Positions 53,320-63,288 of a DNA stretch of 64,000 nucleotides are shown piece after piece. The first letter of the stretch is position 1. Each line of letters begins with the position of its first letter. Under the pieces are notes generated by a model that ran no database searches, was not told the DNA's origin, and was given only the letters and a program-made list of their open reading frames with translations. This DNA is from Trochalopteron elliotii (Eukaryota; Chordata; Aves; Passeriformes; Leiothrichidae), in contig JANPWX010020199.1 of NCBI GenBank assembly GCA_024734555.1, positions 1,179,985 through 1,243,984 on the forward strand, read 5' to 3'. The position numbers and the translations under genes were made by a program.

Positions 53320-56300
53320 CACTTTTTACTTAAAGCGGGTTGTCAGTAATTAGATTTTTTTTTTCAGTAGATTTATTTGTTTATTTATTTTATTTTTCAG
53401 TAAGTAGGCTTGTGCCCCTCTGCCTTTACCAAAAATACACAGGGTTCACTCACATTTGCTGGGGTCACAAGCCTGAAGTCAGTGCCAGGTTCCTTGTCTG
53501 TGCTGTTGGCAAGACAGCAGACTCAGTGTCAGATCCTGAGTGCAATGTTGCTGAACCAAACACAGGTGCCTGGAGACTGGCTGTCACTGGCTCAAACTGT
53601 AGCCCTGCCTCTGTAGCCATTCTTTTTTGAGCAAGGCAAAGTGCAGACGTCAACACCAGCTGAGCACATTCCAGAAGTGCTACAGATATTACCTCAGTTT
53701 TCCTTGGATACTTTTGTGACCCCCTTCTCAATATTCTTTGTTTGCAGTCTTGCTTAAACCTTTTGTGGGTGTGTGAGCAATCTTCATCTGTTTGTTTGGT
53801 TTTTTTTTTCCAATCATATCTATTTTATTACTCTTCAGCAGGATCTGTGAACTGTCCGTGAAATAACTAAACTCATGTTAGCGGGCCAGAAATGCGTGAA
53901 ATCTCTGAAGTAATTTCAATTCAGAGTAGTAAAAGACATGTAGCTGTAAATATTTGGAGATATGCTTTCATGTCCTATTTTAATATGATGAGTTATTTTC
54001 CTTGTGTTTGAGTGTCTGTGTATGTTAAGAAAGTATAAGTTATGAAATGGCATCAAGCTTTCTCTCCTAATAAAAAAGATTAAAAAAGAGGATTGATTTT
54101 GGGAAAAGGAGAAGAATGGGAAAGGTAAAAAACTGTTGCCTTATGCTAGATGGTTTCACGTCAAGTTGTTTTCACACGTAGATGATATAATTTTTTTAAA
54201 TAAGATTCACATGCAGTAATGCCTGTCTGCTTCCTACCAGAATTTTAAATCACAATAACTTCTATCTCAGTAGCCAGCATTGTTAGTAAAACACACACTC
54301 TATTCACACAAGCTTACCTATTAGATAAACAAAAAATCTCGATTGTAACTTGAAGCAGAGGCTATTAACATAGACTTTGTCAACTGCAGTTTCAAAATCA
54401 AGAAAGAAACTGCACCTTTTGGTTACTTTTCATAAAAGAAACATTAACATCTTTATGCTGTCTTGTTATTCTCTAGAAAACTAAGTCATCAAGTGAATCT
54501 GAGCCTGTTTATATCACAACTATTTTCTTCTCAGTCTGAACATTTAAAAAGCCCTTTCCTTTCCAAATCTAAGCGATGCAAGACCTGAATCAATCCTAAG
54601 TGGCTACAATTTCTCACAGTGTGCTGTATGGCTGTGTGTTAATTAGCTGAAATAGATTATTCCCTGATGTGTGGCATAGTGTTTGTGGTAACTTTCAGTA
54701 TGCATAGTTGTGTTTATTTTCACATACTGAGGCAAATTCTCAGTATGGCTTCAAATTACCTCCTTGTGGGTGTTTTTTCCTGAGCTAATCCTGACAGACT
54801 CTCCATGCCAGATATGCCCATCTTCAAGAGCAGGAGAATACTACACGTGCAGGAACCTCTGTGCTTGGGGCTGTATGCAAATTTAATGCCCAGCTCCTGT
54901 CTGTTTCTCTTACATGGATGACAGACATTTTAACAATAACTTTTGCATTTCCCCATGGAAATCCCATTGTTTTACTGCATGTATATGAGCGCATCTACGC
55001 CTTTACTCTCTCTATGTGTCTGAATATGATACTGGCAACACCTACTTGTAAATAAATACGTGTTAGCCATTTCTGTGTATTTGTATATAGTTAAAATGAA
55101 TGAGAACTCTTGTATCAAGTATGCAGTTGTCAAACAGCTCTTTATCAGAGATGTAGCGAGATCCCAGAGAGACTTATCAGATACTAAAATACATATATTT
55201 TAGGGTGGAAAATGTGATAAACAAGAAATTGACACTGAAAATAATTCTACAGCATTTGGGGTTTCATACGAAAAGCAAGTGCATAGGAAATAAGTTTTTG
55301 GTTTCTGATGTTTGAAGCAAATACAGTCAGAGTAAATGATATTCCAGCAATTGCATATAGAGCTTTCTCCAGATATGTCACAATTTTCCTGACTGAAATG
55401 AATTCTCTCTGCTGCCACAAATTTTGAAACCTACTCCCTTCAGCTGGGAGTAGCTGAAGAGCTATTAGCTGTTTTCTGCTTTTTAAGGGCAGTAACCGTA
55501 GTGTGGGTACTTGGACACCAACACCTGTATGAAAGCACTGAAATAAAAATTGCCTTGGCTGGCAGGGGTGCAGCAGAGCATAACAGCATTCCCTTCCTTC
55601 TTCCTCCATGTGTGCTTTTGTGTGTGCAGACATGCCTCTTTCTGAAAGGAATTACCCAAGGAGGAGATTGCATCCTTGCTCCAAATGGGACATGGGAGAT
55701 GTACCTTTTTCCCAATCTGCAAAACCAGCTTTCAGTTATGCTGGTTTATATGTTTAAAGTCAGGTTGTACAAAAGCCACTCTTCAGAAGAACTTTGAAAC
55801 AGAAATTCCAGAAATATGGGCAGAGGTTTTAAAGATATTTTAGTACAGGAGATTCGTACAGAGAGTAAATACTATTTTACTAATTTTTTTACAAGGATTC
55901 TTTTACTTTGGATATCATGGTCTATCAGTATGCTAAAGTTGTGTTTCAATAAATCTTTTCTTCTTCTCTACTAGTCATCATTCACAGTGCATTTGGTGGG
56001 CTTAAAAGGCATCATTATAGGCAAACTTTTTTATTTTAATGTACTACTAGAAAACTCATTTTGCTCCTTTTTTTTCTGCTTGAGGTGGGAATAACAATTT
56101 CATTATTAGTGGTTAGTGGTGTGCAGAAGAAAAACAACAGAAAACACCCACCTGCATAAGTATTCAAAGACTGACATCACAGTTCAAGTTCTGTAATACC
56201 AAAAGTAATATATTCAAGTATAAAAGTACACTGCAGAAGTAATTCAAACAATTGTCTTTTTATTCTTAGAACCAAAATTGCTGTTTGTATTAAGAACTAT

Positions 56301-56830
56301 AACTAAGCTGTGTAGATGCTATGTATATATGTGTGTATGTGGTGTGTGTAGATGCTATATATATATATATATATATAATTTTTTGTTCTTTACCTTCTGA
56401 CACTACCTGCTCTGGAATTAAAAATAAAGATAATTAGAGAGTATCCCATAATTGAGATATATTTGGTATAAGATGTTATAGCTCTGTAAGTTTAATGTTG
56501 TTTCACAAATAATGAACACTATGTAATAGTATTGAACATTGTGTGGTAAAGTGACAGGAATGAAGGAAATTATATCATTATCTTGTGAGATCTTGACACT
56601 GCCATTATTTTTGTAACTTCATGGGTTGATCAGTTTTAGAACATAAGGAGTACGTACAGCTTTCCAAAACATCTGTTGCTTGTTTTTATATTTACTGGTG
56701 TTACGTCTCTTTTTTGTTTCATGAGATGCCGTCCTTTGTTTCAGATGTTATTTCTTCTGTTACTTACATGTGAGGGACTCATTAATGTTAAAGTGAAAAT
56801 GTCTCAACATTGGATTTTTATTCTGACCTG
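53320..56830 (+). other. MCTP1: Intronic spacer, no gene seen
   Basis: Mostly AT-rich unique DNA. A T-rich patch lies at 53356-53400, followed by a less AT-rich stretch to about 53.7 kb that could be another eroded element. A TG/TA microsatellite lies near 56.3 kb. Open frames such as 55247-55633 (-) have no recognisable family. Confidence 0.6.
56310..56378. repeat. TG/TA microsatellite with a duplicated GTGTAGATGCTAT block
   Basis: The block GTGTAGATGCTAT occurs at about 56311 and again about 36 bp later. Each copy is followed by TATATA runs, the second being about ten TA units. Confidence 0.9.
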
Positions 56831-57143
56831 TTGTTCAAAAATCTGTTGTTTAAATGGAAAAGTACTAGAGAATCTGCACATGTCTTGGCAGCAACAGCAT
56901 GTGCACATGTGCACAGCAAACACCCGTGACTGGTGTGGAGGGATGGAGAGGGCTCTGTCTGTAGGAGAACTTCTCCAAGGAGCCTCCTGGGATGGAGAGA
57001 GCCTCTAAAACCTTTGTCACTGGAAGGACTTTCTGGGCCACTCGCCCTGAGGGTGGAGAGAACTCCTTCCTGCTGCTAGGGAGAGCTCTCCAGATGACCC
57101 AGTATTTTCCTTGGACAGCTGGACTCTGGGAGGGGCTGTGCAA

Positions 57144-57150
57144 TATATAA
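57144..57150 (+). promoter_or_regulatory. TATA box of LTR-like element
   Basis: TATATAA, preceded by GGGAGGGGCTGTGCAA. In an LTR this would place transcription start about 25-30 bp downstream. Activity is inferred only. Confidence 0.45.
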
Positions 57151-57566
57151 GAAATCATGGAGTGCGTTACCCTAGCCCTGGGCCTTGCCTTCTCTTGCTC
57201 ACTCCTCTCTGGCCCTCTTTGCCCTTGTCACCATGCTGCCCTTGTCTTTAGCCCTTGTCTTTGGCCCTTGCCTGTCGCCGCTGCTTGTCCATCTCTAGCC
57301 CATGTAATTGTCCCTGCTTGCTGCCCTGCTGTCCCGCTGCTTGGCCTGCTGCCGTGGTGCCTCTGCCCGTGGTGCTGCCCGCCGCTGCCCGCCGCTGCCC
57401 TGCTGCTTTTCCCGCCTCATGGCCCCCGTCCTGCCCAAACAGCACACTGAGCACGTCCTGCCCAAACAGTCACTTACTGAGCATCTTGCTGCTTGTTGAG
57501 TTGGTTCCTGCATTTGCTTCTGCCTTTTCTGTCTCTGCTAATAAGGCCAATTTCCTTCTCCAAAGC

Positions 57567-57572
57567 AATAAA
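57567..57572 (+). promoter_or_regulatory. Polyadenylation signal of LTR-like element
   Basis: AATAAA followed within 25 bp by a TG-containing stretch (ACCGGTGTAAT), as at the R-U5 boundary of an LTR. Confidence 0.5.
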
Positions 57573-57663
57573 CTGCTCACCGGTGTAATATCGACCTCGC
57601 TTATGTCTAATTTCACCCTAGGAATCTTTGGAATCCTCTTCGGTCCTTACTCTGGAACAGGAT

Positions 57664-59084
57664 AATCTTTTATAATGCTCTGTGATAACTTGCTACAACA
57701 CTTGTCATCATACTGTAATTCGTAGTCACTTTCCATATTGAATGTTTCCCAGATACAAATCTACATTAGACAGCATGTATTTAAAGGTTTGAGGATAAAG
57801 ATGTGTGGTAGTGCAGAAGAAAATGCAATAACTTAAAATGGCCTAGTGTTAGAAGCAGTGCTTTCAGATGCACTGAGGTGTAGCCGTGTCTTGTGTGATT
57901 TAATGGTGAGGAGAGGCTCGTGACACACTGTCTCATGAAGTTTTCATACGAGTTTCCAAATATAACCACCAGTTAGTTAACTGTAGATGCATCATCAAAA
58001 CAAAACTGCCATGACTTCTTAATGTGATTTTAGGCATTCCAAAATTATGTAGGAAAAAAAGGATACCCTAATAAAGCCCTGCCTGTAAAATGGAGAGTTG
58101 TTTTACTTTCAGTGAGTAAATGTTTTATATTATTTTTACCTAGGCAAAACAAGTACAAAGTGGTAGACAAGTTTGATACTTTGTCTCATTTCTTAACTGT
58201 GCAAAGATGTAAATAATCAATTGAGGCACTGAGGAATGAAACCTCATCCCATTGCTGAAGAATATTTGTGGCCTAAAGGATCTATGTAAAACATGTGTAA
58301 ATGGAATTAAAAAATGTGTGGAGCAGATTGCTGTGGTATGTTATCAAATAGTTGTGTCTGAAATAATATATATTTCTCTCTTTATTTGGAGCTCTTGGAT
58401 TTGTCTTTCAGGTTGCTATGTGTTATTCGTAGTGCTACAATGTGTTTATTTCAGGTATGGTGATTTTCACATCACCAATATTTAGAGAAAAGGGAACTGG
58501 GGACTAAGACACTAGTATGTCTCTACTGGCAAAATTACCCTAAGTGTTTTCAAACACCCAAGAAGAAGTTTCATTCTTTTAAAATGTGAAGAGAGACTGT
58601 AACAAGAGAATCCTGATAGTTTTTTGCTTTTGGTTGGCCCATACAGCCCTTTAATAAGGACAACAGCCTTTGTGATTATCTCAAATCTCCATAGACACTT
58701 TTTCCAGTAACTAAATTCCTGTTTTGGTTATACACCCAAATTCCTTTTTTCTGCCTGATATTTATCATTGGTTATTTCAGAAGTGCTGTCTGCAGTAAAG
58801 ATCTGTGTACAGTTTTGTCAGTTGATTTTGACTTTTTGTCAGTCATAGGATTCTGAGGTTGAAACTTCATTGAGTTGCATTCAGTGTAAACATGTAGTAA
58901 TTTGTTTCTAACAAACAAAAAATATGTCCTTTTCCTAAAATATTTGCAACACTGTATTCCTGTATGTTTAAATTTACCAGGACTTCCAAAAAAGGGGTCA
59001 ATCAAACGCTGGTGTTTTGCCTATTGTTTTCTGCTTGTACATGTAGGGAAATGTCTCCAGCTTGCACCAGAAGAGGTGTACATT
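57664..59084 (+). other. MCTP1: Intronic spacer, no gene seen
   Basis: AT-rich unique DNA between the LTR-like element and a CR1 fragment. I see no exon, repeat or regulatory site that I can support. Confidence 0.6.
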
Positions 59085-59290
59085 GTATATTAGAAAAATC
59101 TCTTCAAGAAGGGGGTTCTCAAACACTGGAATAGATTGCCCATGGCAGTGATGGAGTCACCATCCCTGAAAGTATTTAATACTTTTAATATGGCACCTAG
59201 GTACATGGTTTAGTGGGAGACTTGGCCGTGCTGGGTAAACAGCTGAATGTGATGATCTTAGAGATGACCTGAATGATTCGTAGATTTTAT
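59085..59290 (+). mobile_element. CR1 LINE fragment, 3' end
   Basis: Contains the hallmark block of CR1 3' ends: CAAACACTGGAATAGATTGC, then the region of CACCATCCCTGAAAGTATTT, GGTTTAGTGGGAGACTTGGC, GATGATCTTAGAGATGACCT, and a degenerate terminal GATTCGTAGATTTTAT where CR1 normally has ATTCTATG-type octamers. It is 5'-truncated, as most CR1 copies are. It lies about 60 bp before an LTR insertion. Confidence 0.75.
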
Positions 59291-59790
59291 ATTGTCCAGC
59301 TCTTGAAAGGTGCCCTGCCTGTGTGTTGTGAAAGACACATTAAATATATTTGGTGGTTTTACCCTGGATGGACACAAGGTGCCCACCACTGCCTCTCCAT
59401 CACTGCTCACCACAGCTGGACAGGGGAGAGAAAACATAACAAAAGGCTCAAAGATCCGTGTCATTGAGCAATTGCTGTCACCTGTAAAAGAGATTCATCT
59501 AGGGTCTAAAATTAGTTGAATTTATTGACAATCAAATCAGAGTAGGTTAATGAGAACTAAAAGCAAATCTTAAAAAGCCTTCTCCCTATCCCTTCCCTTC
59601 TCCATGGGCTCAACCTCACTCCCAGATTGCTCCTCCAGTGCTTCACTGGGATGAGAATGGGGACTGCAGTCATTTTATACGTTGTTTCTGCCACTGCTTC
59701 CTCCTTAGGCAGAAGATTCCTCATACTCTTCTCCAGCATAGGGCCACTTCTACAGCAGACAGTCCTCCACAAATTTCTCCAATGTGAGTG

Positions 59791-60426
59791 TGTTGGATAT
59801 GGCCAGATTTTGGTAGTGGGCAGGCTACAGAGTGGCTTCTGTGAAAGCTGCTGGAAGCTACAGACCCATGTAGATAGGAACTCGTGCTGGAGCAGGTTTC
59901 CTGGTAGGATTTCTGATCCTATGGAGGACTCATGCTGGCTGTGCCTGAGGAATTGCACCCTGTGGAAGAGTGACCCACATTGCAGCAGTTTGTGGAGACT
60001 TGGTGCCTGTGGGAAGGACACACATTGGAGGAGAAGGATCCCATGCTGGAGGAGGGGAAAGAGTCTTCTCCCGGAGCAGTGGCAAGAACCTGTGATGAAC
60101 TGGCTGCAACCTCCATTGCTCATCTTCCTGCACTGCTAAAGGGGAGGAGGTGGAACTTGGGAGGAGGGAGGGGTGGGGAAAGGTGTTTTTAAGATTTATT
60201 CTACTTCTCATTATCCTACTTTGATTTTGTTAGTAATAAATTATATTAATATCCCCATACTGAGTCTGTTTTGCCTGTGATGATGTTTGGTCAGTAATCT
60301 TTCCCAGACCTTGTTGCAACCCATGGACCCTTTTTTTATATTTTTCTCTGCCCTGTCAAGTTGCAGAGGCAGTGATAGAGCAGCTTCAGTGGGTGCCTGG
60401 CATCCAGCCAGGATCAACACAGTACA
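59791..60426 (+). mobile_element. Inner LTR, plus orientation, inserted in the outer LTR
   Basis: 636 bp of the same LTR family as its host but on the opposite strand. It starts TGTGTTGGATATGG and ends GGATCAACACAGTACA. Near its end it carries AAGGTGTTTTTAAGATTT and AATAAA (60235-60240), the reverse complement of the block at 59516-59581 in the outer copy. The flanks GAGTG (59786-59790) and GGGTG (60427-60431) look like a 5-bp target duplication with one change. It is about 400 bp shorter than the outer copy, so it has an internal deletion. Open frames here on both strands (for example 59557-60123 minus and 59627-60139 plus) are not genes. Confidence 0.7.
60235..60240 (+). promoter_or_regulatory. 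Polyadenylation signal of inner LTR
   Basis: AATAAA. Its counterpart on the opposite strand of the outer LTR is at 59521-59526, which fixes the relative orientation of the two copies. Confidence 0.55.
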
Positions 60427-60639
60427 GGGTGTTGGACTGCAGTTCTTTAAAAATTGCGGCAGCGTGGATCTCTTCAAGGAGGTACAGTCCTTCAGGCACA
60501 GACTGCTCCAGCATGGTTCCCTTTCCTGGGTATCAAAGTGCCAGAGTGTGGGGTCCTCAATGGTGGATATTTACTCCATTGTGGTCTTCCATGGACTTCA
60601 AAGACAGTCTGCCTCACAGTTGGCTGCAGGGGAAACTTG

Positions 60640-60792
60640 TGTTCATACATATATACATATATATACCAGAGTACCTGCTCCCCATGCTTTTTCATGTACC
60701 TGGGTGTTTGCAGAGTATATTTACATATACTACAGAGTATATATACATATACTACATATATATTTATATATACATATACATACATATTTTCA
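60640..60792. repeat. TA/CATA-rich microsatellite inside the outer LTR
   Basis: Repeated ATATACATA and ACATATACTACA units in two clusters (about 60645-60666 and 60715-60792) separated by ordinary sequence. Frames through it give tyrosine/isoleucine-rich artefacts. Confidence 0.85.
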
Positions 60793-61199
60793 CTCTTCTC
60801 TCCAACTGTAGTGGTACAGTTTTCTTCATGTTCTTAAGTCTGTCACCCCAGAGATGCTGCCACCATCACTGATGGGCTCAGCCTTGGCCAGCGGTGAGTC
60901 CTTCCTGGAGCCAGCTGGCATTGACTCAGACACAAGTGAAACTTCTGTCAGCATCTCACAGAAGCCACACCTGTGGCCCCCCACTACCAATACCGTGCCA
61001 CACAGAAGCAGTACAATGTGTCCATCTGGCTGCCATCTTCTATAGATTTTTTTTTTTCCAGCAGCCTTGATGCTCTGTCCTGCAGCACCAAGAACTGCAA
61101 ATGGTCCAAGGGTGGGGGAGATCCACATGTAGGAGCTGCTAACTAGAAAATCCCATATATTCTTATTCTCCTCTCCAGGAAAAGAAAAGGAATAACGAT

Positions 61200-61449
61200 C
61201 CTGATTTGAAGCTAGAACCTGTTTGGGAAGGAAAGGGTAATGTTGTTGAGATTGAGGGAGAATTAGTGAGAAGGCTAACAATGCAGATGTCCTTGTTGGA
61301 GTCTTACAGACCAGCCAACCAGGATGGAGAGTCAGGTGAACTATTCACGAAGCAGCTGACTGGTAATTCACAATTGCCAGCCATTTTCTTGTGGAAGACT
61401 TTAGCTTGCCAGGTGTTTGCTGCAAACTCAACACAGCAGAAAGGAGGCT
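61200..61449 (+). mobile_element. CR1 LINE, endonuclease part (left of solo LTR)
   Basis: Translates in places to the pattern of the CR1 ORF2 endonuclease domain: S-Y-R-P-A-N-Q-D followed by an F-x-K-Q-L motif, S-Q-L-P-A, and then, after a frameshift, F-S-L-P-G-V-C-x-K-L-N-T-A-E-R. It stops exactly where the LTR begins, and the same LINE resumes on the other side. ORF2 of CR1 encodes an endonuclease and reverse transcriptase. This copy is a pseudogene with frameshifts and stops. Confidence 0.75.
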
Positions 61450-62064
61450 GTCCTGGGGTGACATAATGTTTGTATCCCAATTGTCTGATAAGTCTGGGAG
61501 CTGGGGGGAGGGGAGAGGCGCACAGTTTGTTTTTAGAAACTGTCCTCCGCTGACTGGCCTTGAGAGTCAAATTCAACACACACAGAGAGTTTTTTTTCCA
61601 GTAGTTAGTTAGCTAGCGTAGATAGCAGCAGGAGGAGACACTTTGGTTTCTTTTTTGTCGCTCTCCTCCTGTTTTTTTTTTCCTTTTTTCTTTTCTGTTT
61701 TTTTTTCTCCTTTTTTTGCCTTTCCTTGGAACTGTTAAAATCTCTCTGGACTGAGGACCCGGGGAGCGCCGTGGGGGGCTTGCATCTGGAACCCACCAAG
61801 ATCTGCACAGCAACACTCCCCAGCACCGGAGGAACAGAGACAGAGCAATCACCTACAGGACAGACTTTTTTCCTAAACCTGTCATCTCTCCAGAGTGGCA
61901 TCATCGGGTATTGTTCAATTTATTGTGCCAGGGAGTGCTTTGCCTGTTTAATAAACAGGGTTCTTTCCACTTCTTTCTGAGGAGGTTTTCTTTTTCTCGA
62001 AGTGGTTGGGGGAGGGAGTACCCCCTTAGGAGGTTTCCTCCCAAATTTGCCCTAAACCACGACA
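61450..62064 (+). mobile_element. Solo LTR with perfect 5-bp target duplication
   Basis: 615 bp beginning TGTCCTGGGGTGACAT and ending CCTAAACCACGACA. The termini are TGTC...GACA, a perfect 4-bp inverted repeat. The five bases before it (GAGGC, 61445-61449) are identical to the five after it (62065-62069). It carries AATAAA at 61950-61955 and a T-rich stretch at about 61650-61718. It has no internal genes, so it is a solo LTR left by recombination between the two LTRs of a provirus. It interrupts a CR1 LINE, so it is younger than that LINE. The five-base duplication is the size typical of class III (ERVL-like) avian elements. Confidence 0.9.
61950..61955 (+). promoter_or_regulatory. Polyadenylation signal in solo LTR
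   Basis: AATAAA within CTGTTTAATAAACAGG, a small palindrome (CCTGTTTAATAAACAGG), as expected for the R region of this LTR. Confidence 0.65.
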
Positions 62065-63280
62065 GAGGCAGTCTGGGAGGCTTCTGGAGTATGTGGAAGA
62101 GAACTTTCTGTCACAGCTGGCAAGGGAGCCTGCCAGGTGTGGTGCCTGCTAGAACGGCTGTTTATGAACAGAGAGGAGCTGGTGGGAGATGCGGTGATCA
62201 GAATGCCCATCCTGGGCAGAGTGACCATAAAATGATAAGAGTTTTTGATTCTTGATGAAGTAAGGAATGGGATTAACCAAACTCCTGCCTTTGATTCTGA
62301 AGGGCAGTATTTGGCCTGTGGCACAGAGAGTCCTTTAGGAAGCAGTCCTTGATAACAAAGGGATCAGGAATGATGGAATCTTAAAAGCGCAGGAGAATGC
62401 TCTATGTGTTGAAAGACAAGCCATCAGGGAAGAAGACTGGTCTGGCTTTTTCTGGAACTTGGGATAAAAGAGTTTATGACCTTTGGAAGAAGGGGCAGGA
62501 AACTCAGGAAAAATACAAGATATAGTTAGGATGTGTAGAGAAAAACTCAGAGGCAAAAGCTCAGCCAGAAATCAACCTGGCCACTGCTGTGAAAAAAAAA
62601 AAACAGTGGTTTTATAATACGTGAACAACAAAGCAAGGTCCAAGGAAAATCTTCATCCTGTATTGAACACAGAGGGAAACTTTGTCACCAAGGATGATAG
62701 AAAGACTGAGGTACTTCATGCCTTCTTTGCATCAGTCTTTGACATAAAGACCTATTATCCTCAGGACAGTCAGTCCCCTGGACTGATGGACAGGGACAAG
62801 GAGCAGAGGAGGAGGAAGTAGTGATATTCTGTGGTGCTTAGACACTCACAAGTCTGTGGGGATGAATGGGATTCACCAAAGAGTACTGAGAGGTCTGGCA
62901 GGAGAGCTTGCCAAGACACCCTTCATCATTTATCATGAATTCTGGTTAACTGGGGAGGTCCCAGACAACTGGAGGTTGGCCACCTACAAGAAGGGTTGGA
63001 AGGAGGGTTCGGTGAACTAGAGGGCTGTCAACCTGACCTGGGTGTTTGGGAGGGTTATGGAACAGATATCTTGAGTGCCATGATTCATCACATATAGGAC
63101 AACCACAGGATCAGGCCCAGCCTGCATGAGTTTAGGAAGGGTGGATCCTGCTTCATCAAGCTGATGTTCTTTTATGATGAGGTTACCTGCCTAGTGGATG
63201 ATGAAAGACTGTGGATGTTTTCTGCCTTGGACTTCAGTAACCTACAGCATTTTGCTGGGGAAGCTGTGTCCTAGGTGACC
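62065..63280 (+). mobile_element. CR1 LINE, end of endonuclease and reverse transcriptase (right of solo LTR)
   Basis: Continues the CR1 ORF2 interrupted by the solo LTR. Recognisable pieces in order, in several frames: E-N-F-L-S-Q-L, G-Q-S-D-H-K-M, V-Y-D-L-W-K-K-G-like, K-E-N-L-H-P-V-L, L-H-A-F-F-A-S-V-F-D, W-L-T-G-E-V-P-D-N-W-R-L-A, F-R-K-G-G-S-C, and F-Y-D-E-V-T-C-L-V-D followed by L-D-F-S. The Y-L-D-F-S type motif is near the first catalytic aspartate of reverse transcriptase. Multiple stops and frameshifts make it a dead copy. The sequence loses CR1 similarity after about 63280. Confidence 0.8.
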
Positions 63281-63288
63281 CAAAAAAT

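Larger units (their letters stand above)
56866..57663 (+). mobile_element. LTR-like element with TATA box and polyadenylation signal
   Basis: The stretch is GC-richer than its surroundings and has the plan of a retroviral LTR: a promoter-like region, a TATA box (57144-57150), about 420 bp of C/T-rich sequence with CCGCTGCC repeats, AATAAA at 57567-57572, then about 90 bp up to a possible end at CTGGAACA. I could not find a matching target duplication, so both ends are approximate. Open frames across it on both strands (for example 57255-57665) are products of the biased composition and are not reported as genes. Confidence 0.5.
59349..61015 (-). mobile_element. Outer avian LTR, minus orientation, split by a second LTR
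   Basis: Two parts, 59349-59790 and 60427-61015, together about 1031 bp, read as one avian LTR on the minus strand. The minus-strand 3' end is at the left (GGTGGTTTTACCCTGG on plus). The polyadenylation signal shows as TTTATT at 59521-59526. The right end carries CTCACAGAAGCCAC and CCCACTACCAATACC, ending GCAGTACA. Tandem-like CTCCAG/CTGCAG modules occupy the middle, and a TA-rich microsatellite has grown within it (about 60640-60790). I find no clear target duplication. Recognition is from memory of a common passerine repeat; no coding region is present. Confidence 0.7.

Noticed and set aside
52770..53333. Plus-strand frame of 187 codons
   Set aside because: Lies in CpG-rich LTR sequence. 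The frame is proline-, glycine- and arginine-rich from composition alone and is not preserved in the sister repeat copy.
59557..60139. Overlapping long frames on both strands (188 and 170 codons)
   Set aside because: Both cross the junction of two opposed LTRs. Simultaneous open frames on both strands and the lack of any domain indicate artefacts.
60287..60872. Plus-strand frames of 174, 166 and 127 codons
   Set aside because: Three overlapping frames in the same LTR, including tyrosine/isoleucine runs from the TA microsatellite.
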